From assembly GCF_915069625.1 (NCBI RefSeq), contig NZ_CAJZFD010000108.1, positions 1 through 6,816 of the forward strand: a DNA stretch of 6,816 nucleotides, read 5' to 3'. Position numbers and translations under genes: made by a program. Each line of letters starts with the position of its first letter. Position 1 is the first letter of the stretch. The DNA is from an uncultured Veillonella sp. (GTDB taxonomy: Bacteria; Bacillota; Negativicutes; Veillonellales; Veillonellaceae). Positions 1 through 6,448 of this stretch are shown here, in pieces. The notes below the pieces were generated by a model, which was given only the letters and a program-made list of their open reading frames with translations, ran no database searches and was not told the origin of the DNA.

Positions 1-628
1 GACCTTTTGTCAATTCTTCGAGATTATCGATTTGAATCATACCCCATACAGGCTGATTTTCTTCAGCTTTAATGCGGGCCTTTTCAAGGGACGTAATATC
101 CTTAAAGTACAGAGCCATGACCGCATGTTCGGCCAATTCATCTTCACTATGAATATCTGGTCGCGTATCGCGAGGATCGATGAATTTATAAATGATTTGG
201 AAATATCTTTCATCATATTTTTCTGTCATAAATCCGGATTTGCCCCAGATTTTATCGATACGGAAGCCAGGTAGCAAAGTAGACATTTTTTGAATCTTAT
301 TCCAATCTACTGTAACCCAATCTGCAAAGACACTATTATTCCATACCAAGGTACCTTGTTTATTAACAAGGACAATGCCCATTGGCAAGTTTTGTAAAGC
401 AAAGTTAGAAGCTTGTGTGACGTTTTTCATCATCGCCCCAAACTGTTCTCTTGCTAAACGACGCCGGTTATGAAGGGTATTGTAGTTAACCAAATATGCC
501 GCTACTACGATAATTAATGCTAAAACTGCAACAGCCCAGTTCAAATAGGCCAGCAATAATAACAACAATACGATAACGGTAATAATGGTAACTTCTAAAC
601 CTTCCCATTTTCGTTGAAAGGATTTCAT
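1..628 (-). CDS. gdpP: Cyclic-di-AMP phosphodiesterase GdpP, N-terminal part (cut by window edge)
   Basis: The first 209 codons of a GdpP/YybT-type protein run off the left edge; the missing part would hold the rest of the degenerate GGDEF domain and the DHH/DHHA1 phosphodiesterase domain. Members of this family hydrolyse cyclic-di-AMP at the membrane and control osmolyte transport and cell-wall stress. Visible: a two-helix membrane hairpin (about residues 12-48), a basic linker (NRRRLAR, 54-60), a PAS domain (about 73-186, with NLPMGIVLVNKQGTLVWNN at 80-98 and YFKDIT at 174-179), then PVWGMIQIDNLEEL from 193, the typical first strand of the GGDEF-like domain. ATG at 628 follows AAGGAGG (634-640) with 5 nt spacing. 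It starts 16 nt after the DUF2232 gene stop, so the two are probably co-transcribed. The family call is firm; catalytic residues cannot be checked because they lie outside the window. Confidence 0.88.
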   Translation of the reverse strand, partial: MKSFQRKWEGLEVTIITVIVLLLLLLAYLNWAVAVLALIIVVAAYLVNYNTLHNRRRLAREQFGAMMKNVTQASNFALQNLPMGIVLVNKQGTLVWNNSVFADWVTVDWNKIQKMSTLLPGFRIDKIWGKSGFMTEKYDERYFQIIYKFIDPRDTRPDIHSEDELAEHAVMALYFKDITSLEKARIKAEENQPVWGMIQIDNLEELTKG

Positions 629-644
629 AACGGCCTCCTTTCTG

Positions 645-1604
645 TTACAAGCTACGTTTTTGGAAACGTACTCGCATATCTAAAAACATATCTAAAATAC
701 CATATATAACAAGTGCCATAGGACTCATCACATACAAGAAGCCTATAACAGCAAACTTAAAGATGCCTGCCAAATTATAAGACTTCATAATGGATAGCAA
801 ACATGTAATGCCATTTAGACCACATATCATGCCACCAAATAAGGCAATATTGAGGCCTACGTCTGAAAGAATGCCATTAGCATAGCCTAGATACTGTCCG
901 CCATAAGCAAGGATAATACCTACTGCTAATACACCAGCACCCCAAATCGGCATGCGCCATGTATCCATTGTTGGTAATGTACGCATAACACTATTTGTAC
1001 GACGACCAATATAGCATACAAGCTTAGCGGAAATATAGGTTACGATTACATTGGCAGCAAACCAGTACGCTAACAGCATACGCTTTGCTTGATCAAAAGC
1101 AAAATCTAAGCGGTTAATATACTCATTCATTTGCTCTTGCGTCATAGGTTGCTGTTTCACAGACTCAATAATAGCATTCTTAAGGTCTACATCAATCATA
1201 TGATTAATCTGAGATAAATCAAAGGATGTAAGTCCTGCAGACACGAGAATCCCTATAAGGCTCGTTAACGTAAGTGCAATAGCTGGTATAACGATGAGCT
1301 TACCAAAGGACCAATTGGCTCTGAATGCTTCACCGAGGAAAATACTAGGCAAGGAATATGCCAAGATGGTCGCCATTGCCATTAATGGACCTACTAAAAG
1401 GGAAACAAGAACGAATGCTACCACTGATGCAGCACAACTATATCGGCTGCCCCAACGGATACCAATGATTGCAATCCCAGCTGGCGCAACCAAGGTCGCT
1501 AACAAACTGAGGATAGGAACCGTAGAACCTACTATGGTTAACATAACAACGATGGCCGATACAAATGCTGTTTCTACCATCGCTCTTGTATTTGTTTGTT
1601 TCAT
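645..1604 (-). CDS. DUF2232 family membrane protein (YybS-like)
   Basis: A 319-residue, very hydrophobic protein with about eight predicted membrane helices (roughly 12-30, 32-50, 57-75, 77-94, 103-123, 176-199, 219-238, 248-272 and 283-307). A soluble, partly acidic loop lies near 125-170. Composition, length, and position directly before gdpP match the YybS/DUF2232 family, whose genes sit before gdpP and rplI in many Firmicutes. The biochemical role is unknown; the fold has been compared with ECF-transporter S components, so a substrate-binding or transport role is possible but unproven. ATG at 1604 is preceded by GGAGA (1608-1612), a short spacing like that of the other genes here. A consensus-like promoter lies about 50 nt upstream, so this gene probably heads the yybS-gdpP transcript. 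No truncation or frameshift is seen. Confidence 0.85.
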   Translation of the reverse strand: MKQTNTRAMVETAFVSAIVVMLTIVGSTVPILSLLATLVAPAGIAIIGIRWGSRYSCAASVVAFVLVSLLVGPLMAMATILAYSLPSIFLGEAFRANWSFGKLIVIPAIALTLTSLIGILVSAGLTSFDLSQINHMIDVDLKNAIIESVKQQPMTQEQMNEYINRLDFAFDQAKRMLLAYWFAANVIVTYISAKLVCYIGRRTNSVMRTLPTMDTWRMPIWGAGVLAVGIILAYGGQYLGYANGILSDVGLNIALFGGMICGLNGITCLLSIMKSYNLAGIFKFAVIGFLYVMSPMALVIYGILDMFLDMRVRFQKRSL

Positions 1605-1651
1605 AAATCTCCATTCTAAATAAAAGAAGATAGATTAATTGGTATCTTTTA

Positions 1652-1680
1652 ATTATAACAGTTTAAAAAGGTAACTTCAA
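1652..1680 (-). promoter_or_regulatory. Sigma-A-type promoter of the DUF2232-gdpP operon
   Basis: On the minus strand TTGAAG (1675-1680) and TATAAT (1652-1657) are separated by exactly 17 bp. The -10 is a perfect consensus and the -35 matches at four of six positions. Transcription would begin near 1645, giving a leader of about 40 nt before the ATG at 1604. Confidence 0.75.
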
Positions 1681-1690
1681 ATACCCTATG

Positions 1691-1729
1691 TAGTAGATAA
1701 ATGCGATGGTACCGCTATTTATAGTAGAT
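1691..1729. repeat. Direct repeat TAGTAGAT flanking an imperfect inverted repeat, upstream of the DUF2232 promoter
   Basis: TAGTAGAT occurs at 1691-1698 and again at 1722-1729, 31 bp apart. Between and slightly overlapping them is an inverted repeat, ATAAATGCG (1697-1705) against CGC-T-ATTTAT (1713-1722), nine pairs with one bulged T. It ends about 11 bp upstream of the -35 box. It could be an operator or a second hairpin behind the rnj terminator. It lacks a U-run, so terminator function is unlikely. Confidence 0.4.
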
Positions 1730-1754
1730 TTGAAAGGTTCCTTTTAACATGTTA

Positions 1755-1784
1755 AAAGTACCACACCATCAGGTGCGGTACTTT
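1755..1784 (-). terminator. Rho-independent terminator of rnj
   Basis: A 13-bp stem with one G-U pair (1755-1767 with 1772-1784) and a 4-nt loop begins about 17 nt past the rnj stop and is followed on the minus strand by a short U-run. An exact 18-bp palindrome, CTTTTAACATGTTAAAAG (1741-1758), overlaps its 3' arm and could form a competing or second hairpin. Confidence 0.8.
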
Positions 1785-1800
1785 CATATATTGTATTTGA

Positions 1801-3936
1801 TTATACGTCTTGAATAATCGGCAAGATCATAGGACGACGGCGAGTTTTATCATAGAAGAATTTACCCAACGCGTCACGTACGTTTTGCTTAATAGTGGTC
1901 CAATCTTTGATGCGTTGCATTTCGCATTCTTCAAGGACTTGGTCTACACGATGTTCTGCAGCAATCATAAGTTCTTCTGCATCGCGTACGTATACGAAGC
2001 CACGAGATACGAGGTCTGGACCAGCTACGATTGTACCAGAAGCTTTGTCCATCGCCATAACAACGATAACCATACCTTCTTGAGCCAATTGTTGACGGTC
2101 GCGGATTACGATGTTACCTACGTCACCAACGCCAAGGCCATCTACGAAGATAGCGCCAGCTTGTACACGACCGGCTTTACGGCCACCATCTTTATCGAAC
2201 TCAAAGATTTGACCATTGTCGCCGATAAGGACTTTCTTAGGATCTACGCCCATAGCAACACCGAGTTCACCATGACGGCGCAACATACGGTACTCACCAT
2301 GAACTGGGATGAAGTATTCTGGACGAACAAGGTTAAGCATTGTTTTAAGCTCTTCTTGGCTCGCATGACCAGATACGTGGATACCACGATCCTTACCATA
2401 TACTACATGGCAACCTAGTCGAAGCAAGTTATCGATGGTTCTACCTACAGCACCTTCATTACCAGGAATTGGTGTAGCAGAGATGATAACGGTATCATTC
2501 GGTGCCAATTCTACAGTGCGGTGATTGCTAGTAGCCATACGGGACAAGCCTGCCATCGGTTCGCCTTGAGAACCAGTTGTTAAGATCATGATTTGATCAT
2601 CAGTGTAGTTATGCATTACATCTACGTCGATGATTGTATTTGGTGGAATGTTCAAGTAACCGCGTTCTTGAGCGATTTCTGTAACATTTACCATGCTGCG
2701 GCCCATAACGACAACCTTACGGTTATACATAACTGCCGCATCAATAGCTTGTTGAATACGGGATACGTTAGATGCGAATGTAGCCAATACAACGCGGCCT
2801 TTCGCTTCGCCTACAGCTTGTTTAATAGCAGGACCTACGGAGCTTTCAGAGCCTGTAGTACCTGGTTTTTCTACGTTTGTAGAGTCGGACATCAACGCTA
2901 ATACGCCTTTATTACCGAGCTCAGCAAATTTGTGCATATCCATCAAACGGCCGTCAACTGGCGTTTGGTCGATTTTAAAGTCACCTGTATGAAGTACAGT
3001 ACCGATTGGTGTATCAAAGTACACAGCGCAGGAGTCAGGAATGGAGTGATTTGTTTGGATAAAGCCAACCTTAACTTGACCAATTTGCACTTCATCGCCT
3101 GCTGCAATAGTACGAAGACATTTTGGAGATACTTTATGTTCTTTGAATTTGCCTTCGATCAAACCACAAACAAGATTTGTTGCATATACTGGGCAATTGA
3201 TTTCCTTCATAAGGTACGCCAAAGAACCGATATGGTCCTCGTGACCATGCGTGATAACGACTGCTTTTACGCGATCCTTATTCTCAATGATATAGCTCAT
3301 GTCAGGAATAACGATATCTACGCCAAGCATATCTTCGCTAGGGAACGCAAGGCCCGCATCAAGAACGATAATTTCATCTTCATATTGGAAGATGGTCATA
3401 TTTTTACCGATTTCGCCAAGGCCACCTAACGGGATGATTTGGAATTTACCCTTGTTAGCGCCATTTGGTGTACGACCTACTAATTCCACAGGAGCCTCTT
3501 GATTGTTGCGGTTTGTGGAACGATTATTTGGACGGTTGTTGTTACGGTTTTGACCATTGCGACCATTATTAGTTCTCGTGTTGCGTGTATTTTCACTACG
3601 TTCACCACGTGGTGCACGAGTTTGGCGAGGTTTACGTTCTGTACGTTCTTGACCTTCACCTTGCTCAGCATTGCGACGAGTATTTGTACGGCGTGTCGTA
3701 TTAGTACGACCACCATTTGCATTTGTACGAGTATTTGTACGGCGTTGGCGTGTTGCGCCTTCACCTTCGCCTGCTGCATGTTGACGAGTACGACCTTCGC
3801 CAGCAGGACGGCGTGTATTAGTGCGGCGGCGAGTTTGTTTATGTTCGCCTTCAGCCGCAGCTGTACGAGTAGCAGTTTTTGCTACTGTTGGTTCTGCTTT
3901 CACTTGTGCAGTAACCTGATTATCTGTTGTATTCAC
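1801..3936 (-). CDS. rnj: Ribonuclease J with long basic low-complexity N-terminal extension
   Basis: RNase J is a metallo-beta-lactamase/beta-CASP ribonuclease with endo- and 5'-3' exonuclease activity in mRNA decay and rRNA maturation. In the 711-residue form chosen here the core starts near 163 (KFQIIPLGGLGEIGKN). It shows HGHEDH (230-235), NHSIPDS (H297), HTGDFK (D319), the beta-CASP motif HVSGHAS (520-526) and PVHGEYRM (544-551), then the usual C-terminal domain. All metal ligands are present, so it should be active. The core has the normal length of about 550 residues. The extra 160 N-terminal residues are rich in Arg, Asn, Thr and Gly with repeated RRTNTR units, predicted disordered and strongly cationic. 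I chose GTG at 3936 because AGGAGG (3941-3946) lies 4 nt before it, the spacing used by neighbouring genes. In-frame alternatives are ATG 3975 and GTG 3990. It is monocistronic, with its own terminator. Confidence 0.93.
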   Translation of the reverse strand: MNTTDNQVTAQVKAEPTVAKTATRTAAAEGEHKQTRRRTNTRRPAGEGRTRQHAAGEGEGATRQRRTNTRTNANGGRTNTTRRTNTRRNAEQGEGQERTERKPRQTRAPRGERSENTRNTRTNNGRNGQNRNNNRPNNRSTNRNNQEAPVELVGRTPNGANKGKFQIIPLGGLGEIGKNMTIFQYEDEIIVLDAGLAFPSEDMLGVDIVIPDMSYIIENKDRVKAVVITHGHEDHIGSLAYLMKEINCPVYATNLVCGLIEGKFKEHKVSPKCLRTIAAGDEVQIGQVKVGFIQTNHSIPDSCAVYFDTPIGTVLHTGDFKIDQTPVDGRLMDMHKFAELGNKGVLALMSDSTNVEKPGTTGSESSVGPAIKQAVGEAKGRVVLATFASNVSRIQQAIDAAVMYNRKVVVMGRSMVNVTEIAQERGYLNIPPNTIIDVDVMHNYTDDQIMILTTGSQGEPMAGLSRMATSNHRTVELAPNDTVIISATPIPGNEGAVGRTIDNLLRLGCHVVYGKDRGIHVSGHASQEELKTMLNLVRPEYFIPVHGEYRMLRRHGELGVAMGVDPKKVLIGDNGQIFEFDKDGGRKAGRVQAGAIFVDGLGVGDVGNIVIRDRQQLAQEGMVIVVMAMDKASGTIVAGPDLVSRGFVYVRDAEELMIAAEHRVDQVLEECEMQRIKDWTTIKQNVRDALGKFFYDKTRRRPMILPIIQDV

Positions 3937-4031
3937 AGTTCCTCCTAAAATTTTGTTCATTATTTTATTTAACATAGTTTCTTTTCTCACCTATCACTTG
4001 AATTGATCTATGCTATGGAGGCCACACAAAG

Positions 4032-4056
4032 AAAAAGGCGCTAAAATACTAGCGTC
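4032..4056 (-). terminator. Terminator-like hairpin (attenuator candidate) about 100 nt before rnj
   Basis: On the minus strand CGCTA pairs with TAGCG (4050-4054 with 4039-4043, loop 4044-4049). The outer G-C pair at 4037/4056 can extend it past one mismatch, and CC then UUUUU follow (4032-4036). The stem is short, so termination may be partial. It would either end a small RNA or attenuate rnj transcription. Confidence 0.5.
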
Positions 4057-4250
4057 TCGTCAAATGGGCGCAAAAATGCGCTATCAATTTTTGCCGTTCC
4101 TAGTGTTGTTGTGACCATTTGCCATAGCAAATGAGTATATTGCCATCATTAGACATGTCAGCCGCGACGGGTACGTTCTCTTCGTTCCAATCTAATGAGT
4201 TTTGCAATATAATCCGATCGATTTTGATGAAAGCCTCGCTTTCATACGTT
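4032..4250 (-). ncRNA. Putative structured leader RNA of rnj or independent small RNA (unrecognised family)
   Basis: Between an extended -10 promoter and a terminator-like hairpin lies about 215 nt with unusually strong pairing potential on the minus strand. In RNA order: a perfect 8-bp hairpin with 3-nt loop (4227-4245) at the predicted 5' end; two collinear 8-bp helices, UAUAUUGC (4211-4204) with GCAAUAUA (4143-4136) and UCAUUAGA (4198-4191) with UCUAAUGA (4153-4146), separated by a 5 x 2 nt internal loop and enclosing 37 nt; a 7-bp hairpin (4116-4133); a GCGCA/TGCGC hairpin (4068-4081); and the terminator-like hairpin (4032-4056). No clear second promoter is seen between this hairpin and rnj, which favours a cis-acting leader with possible attenuation. 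A CCUCC at 4021-4017 could also pair with the rnj SD. It matches no riboswitch, T-box, SRP RNA, 6S RNA or tmRNA signature I know. The promoter and 5' end are inferred. Confidence 0.5.
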
Positions 4251-4256
4251 ATGTCT

Positions 4257-4265
4257 ATTGTAACA
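4257..4265 (-). promoter_or_regulatory. Extended -10 promoter for the structured RNA/rnj
   Basis: The minus strand carries TGTTACAAT: TACAAT as -10 (4257-4262) with the TG of an extended -10 (4264-4265). No good -35 is visible at 16-18 bp, as expected for extended -10 promoters. It overlaps the U-run end of the preceding gene's terminator. The predicted start near 4250 sits just before the first hairpin of the RNA. Confidence 0.45.
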
Positions 4266-4266
4266 T

Positions 4267-4310
4267 AAAAATAGCGTTAACAAAAGAGGGGAACCCCCTT
4301 GTTAACGCTA
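4267..4310 (-). terminator. Rho-independent terminator of the zinc-ribbon/DUF805 gene
   Basis: A perfect 12-bp outer stem, TAGCGTTAACAA (4272-4283) with its complement (4299-4310), encloses a further G/C-rich inner stem and is followed on the minus strand by five U (4267-4271). It starts 10 nt after the stop codon of the gene at 4321-5397. Confidence 0.9.
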
Positions 4311-4320
4311 AAGTATAGTT

Positions 4321-5397
4321 TTAATCATCATTTGGCATAGTTTTGTAAAAACCTTCAATCCGCCAAGCACCATTTTCTTCAATAACAGAAATATAGCGCT
4401 TCATCGGTGTGGCTTCCACAAGACCGGCGCCTGTTGTTGTCGTTTGTAGGTTCGCCTCAAAAACAATGCGTTTCAAATCTCCTGTGCGACTCACCCGTGC
4501 AGCACCTAAGGACGCTACATCTACCTTTGGCGCTTGTTTCATAGATGCTAGCCATTTTTGTTTTTCTGTCGGATTGGTACTAGCTTGACTAATGATATAG
4601 GTGAAAGCCTTATCATAATCCTTATTATTTACGGCATCAAAATAATTTTGTACAGTAGCTCGCGCCGCTTCCGCACTGCCTTCACCAACGATAGAGTTTG
4701 TAAGCCATCCGTCAGGAAATACTTCATTAGCTGGACCCATCGAACGTAAAGATACACCAAATACACAAATTACAACCACAAGTATACCTACAAGAACGCG
4801 TGTTGTAAGAACACTGCTCGTAGGAGATACTTTCATGATAGATGCCAATCGCTTGTCTATAACAAGATGCTGCAACGCACTACCGTATTGATTGTCTTGA
4901 GGCTGACCTTTTAAGCATAATAAACCTAATACGATCAGTGGCCCTACAAAAGGAATGAGAAATAACAACAATGTAGCACTGCTTTTACCCGTATCATGGA
5001 GGCGTCGTACAGATAACGCAGCCAAAGGCATCAAGGAAACTAAACTGAGTATGGCAACGATAAGACCTGCTAATCCGATTAGATATGGACCCGTATGGAA
5101 TATGGCTGTTAAGCCATAAAATACTGCTAGCAAGCCGACAATAGCAATATGCCACAACAATAGAAACTGGAAAAACTCTCTACGAGAGGCACGTCCATCC
5201 GTATCCATAAACTTTTTTCCCATTACATAGAGGAATGTATCCTTATAACTCATTTGGTAATGGGCGAAAGGATAGATTACATCGCCTTCTGGCGCGATAC
5301 GCTCCACCTCTGTTGCCACCGTATACTGCCCACAGGTAGGGCAAAACATAGCCGCCTCATCACAATAATGACGGCAAGCATCACAATAACGTTTCAT
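4321..5397 (-). CDS. Zinc-ribbon/DUF805 membrane protein with C-terminal extracytoplasmic domain
   Basis: A 358-residue protein with three parts. Residues 1-24 form a zinc ribbon (C5-x2-C8 and C19-x2-C22). Residues about 57-180 are a DUF805-type membrane domain: GRASRREFFQF at 68-78 before the first helix, helices near 82-100, 104-126 and 142-162, the family's conserved SVRRLHDTGKS at 129-139, and GQPQDNQYG at 164-172. A fourth helix (about 199-217) leads to a polar C-terminal domain (about 240-355) with EAARATVQNYFDAVNNKDYDKA-like composition and a closing WRIEGFYKT, resembling DUF4878/NTF2-like domains expected outside the membrane. Function is unknown for such proteins; a sensor or envelope role is only a guess. 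ATG at 5397 follows GGAG with 8 nt spacing. It lies 103 nt after the UDG-like gene with no convincing promoter between, so it may be co-transcribed with it. It has its own strong terminator. Confidence 0.8.
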   Translation of the reverse strand: MKRYCDACRHYCDEAAMFCPTCGQYTVATEVERIAPEGDVIYPFAHYQMSYKDTFLYVMGKKFMDTDGRASRREFFQFLLLWHIAIVGLLAVFYGLTAIFHTGPYLIGLAGLIVAILSLVSLMPLAALSVRRLHDTGKSSATLLLFLIPFVGPLIVLGLLCLKGQPQDNQYGSALQHLVIDKRLASIMKVSPTSSVLTTRVLVGILVVVICVFGVSLRSMGPANEVFPDGWLTNSIVGEGSAEAARATVQNYFDAVNNKDYDKAFTYIISQASTNPTEKQKWLASMKQAPKVDVASLGAARVSRTGDLKRIVFEANLQTTTTGAGLVEATPMKRYISVIEENGAWRIEGFYKTMPNDD

Positions 5398-5402
5398 AAA
5401 CT

Positions 5403-5465
5403 TCTCTCCAAAACTCTCTAAACATGCTCTTAAAAGCTCTCTCCAAAATGTTCTCTTAAAAGCTC
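5403..5465. repeat. Imperfect direct repeat in the leader of the zinc-ribbon/DUF805 gene
   Basis: TCTCTCCAAAA occurs at 5403-5413 and 5438-5448, and CTCTTAAAAGCTC at 5427-5439 and 5453-5465, in the same order, so a unit of about 26-35 bp is present twice with a 9-nt difference in length. On the minus strand each copy carries a GGAGAG, so the ribosome binding site is duplicated, but only the copy nearest the ATG is correctly spaced. Confidence 0.55.
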
Positions 5466-5500
5466 AAGCTCTTGAATACGTAAGAACTTATCAAACTATA

Positions 5501-6292
5501 TTATCTTAAATACGTATCTACAGCCTCTGCAAACCCTTGTCGATAGAGATTAGCCCCACCGTTTGCAGGGTGGCGCAAGCCAATAGCAGACAGTCCAAAT
5601 TTGCCCATTGTATCAGCAGACTTTTGCCCTACTGCGAGCATAAGAGGTTCTACACCGCCTAGCTCTAGATGTAACTCTAACAAGCGTTTTGTGTACTCCC
5701 ACCCCAATTGTTGTTCTCTATCCGTAGGCGTGCGATTCGTCAACGGATTTCCATCCTTATGTGGGTGAAACGGGAATATATTCCACAGCAACGTGTCATA
5801 TGGGTCGATACCTTTTTCTACGATAGCACTCCACACCACCGTATCAGTAGGTTCATTAAAGCCATCCTTCTGCTGTGTTCCTTTCAATAAAGAACTAGTA
5901 GGAGAACTAGTCCGTTCCAATCGAATAGACGTGACATCCTTCGCACGAATGGTTTTGTGCTTATCTAATAGCATTCTCTCACAAGTAATAGCAATACCTG
6001 TGAAGCGTCCCCCTTGATACCCTACAGCCTCAGCCACTACAAAAACCTTAGCTCGACCTAAACGAGGCAATAAATAGGCTACCAAATTATCTCGACGCAC
6101 TTGGGCCGCATCAAAACCATCTGTAACGATCTCTAAATCAGGATTTACCTCTCCCCAAGGATTATGAACGAGACTACCTTGATACTGGGCAAGCCAATCT
6201 ACAAAACCGCGCACCTTCTCTACTCTCTCTGCATCAAAGGACTCTATATATTCATCAAAAGACATGCTCTTCTCTAACTCAAATAAAGACAT
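5501..6292 (-). CDS. Uracil-DNA glycosylase superfamily protein
   Basis: A 263-residue protein with the layout of the uracil-DNA glycosylase fold. It has a motif-I-like segment, VAEAVGYQGGRFTGIAIT (86-103), where these enzymes bind the base and activate water. A central LLWNIFPFHPHKDG (168-181) followed by NRTPTDREQQLG (186-197) resembles the N-x-[VF]-P-[WF]-H-P region of UDG-like proteins. A C-terminal RHPANGGANLYRQGF (240-254) is in the place of the H-P-S DNA-intercalation motif. UDGs remove uracil from DNA to start base excision repair. The family 1 signature GQDPYH is absent, so this is not a classical Ung. Superfamily membership is likely, but uracil excision is not shown. ATG at 6292 has GGAGG 4 nt upstream. 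The gene diverges from the small toxin gene. No strong terminator follows, so read-through into the zinc-ribbon/DUF805 gene is likely. Confidence 0.75.
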   Translation of the reverse strand: MSLFELEKSMSFDEYIESFDAERVEKVRGFVDWLAQYQGSLVHNPWGEVNPDLEIVTDGFDAAQVRRDNLVAYLLPRLGRAKVFVVAEAVGYQGGRFTGIAITCERMLLDKHKTIRAKDVTSIRLERTSSPTSSLLKGTQQKDGFNEPTDTVVWSAIVEKGIDPYDTLLWNIFPFHPHKDGNPLTNRTPTDREQQLGWEYTKRLLELHLELGGVEPLMLAVGQKSADTMGKFGLSAIGLRHPANGGANLYRQGFAEAVDTYLR

Positions 6293-6370
6293 ACAGCCTC
6301 CAGTTTAAATTTCATATGTTATTACCGATATATATCTACTATACATGATAATTACACGAATTGCATAAGA

Positions 6371-6398
6371 AATATATAGTTATATGTACTACAATCAA
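6371..6398 (-). promoter_or_regulatory. Possible promoter of the UDG-like gene
   Basis: On the minus strand TTGATT (6393-6398) and TATATT (6371-6376) are 16 bp apart, about 80 nt before the ATG. The region is very AT-rich and other pairings are possible, so this is tentative. It overlaps the proposed toxin promoter on the other strand. Confidence 0.3.
6390..6395 (+). promoter_or_regulatory. Possible -10 box of the toxin mRNA
   Basis: TACAAT at 6390-6395 would place the transcript start near 6402, right at the base of the SD-masking hairpin, as in Fst-type toxin mRNAs. No convincing -35 is visible at 16-18 bp; TTGCAT at 6361 is too far. Tentative. Confidence 0.35.
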
Positions 6399-6403
6399 GA
6401 TGT

Positions 6404-6443
6404 CACCACTCCGTTCTGGGGAAATAGGTACAGAAAGGAGGTG
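6404..6443 (+). promoter_or_regulatory. 5' hairpin that buries the toxin Shine-Dalgarno sequence
   Basis: CACC (6404-6407), TCC (6410-6412) and TTCTG (6414-6418) pair in order with GGTG (6440-6443), GGA (6437-6439) and CAGAA (6431-6435), with an AC bulge, one G/A mismatch and a 12-nt loop. All of the strong SD AAAGGAGGTG except its first bases is locked in the stem, so translation should be low unless the structure opens. This is a known device in Fst-family toxin mRNAs. Confidence 0.7.
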
Positions 6444-6448
6444 CACCA

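Noticed and set aside
32..274. An 80-codon plus-strand ORF at the left end.
   Set aside because: It lies antisense to the well-supported gdpP coding sequence and has no SD.
1810..3948. Long plus-strand open frames opposite rnj, and a 99-residue shifted frame in its N-terminal extension.
   Set aside because: They are antisense or out-of-frame shadows of a strongly coding, biased gene, lack ribosome binding sites and resemble no protein family.
4100..4207. A possible 35-codon minus-strand ORF (TTG start) inside the structured region upstream of rnj; its frame is open back to about 4274.
   Set aside because: There is no ATG/GTG with an SD and only a weak GGA before the TTG. The same bases form long perfect helices, so RNA structure explains the stretch better. 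A leader peptide cannot be fully excluded.
4136..4211. Consideration of the structured RNA as a known element (c-di-AMP ydaO, T-box, SRP RNA, 6S RNA, tmRNA).
   Set aside because: None of the conserved sequence cores I know for these families is present, and the 5' and 3' ends do not pair as in 6S RNA.
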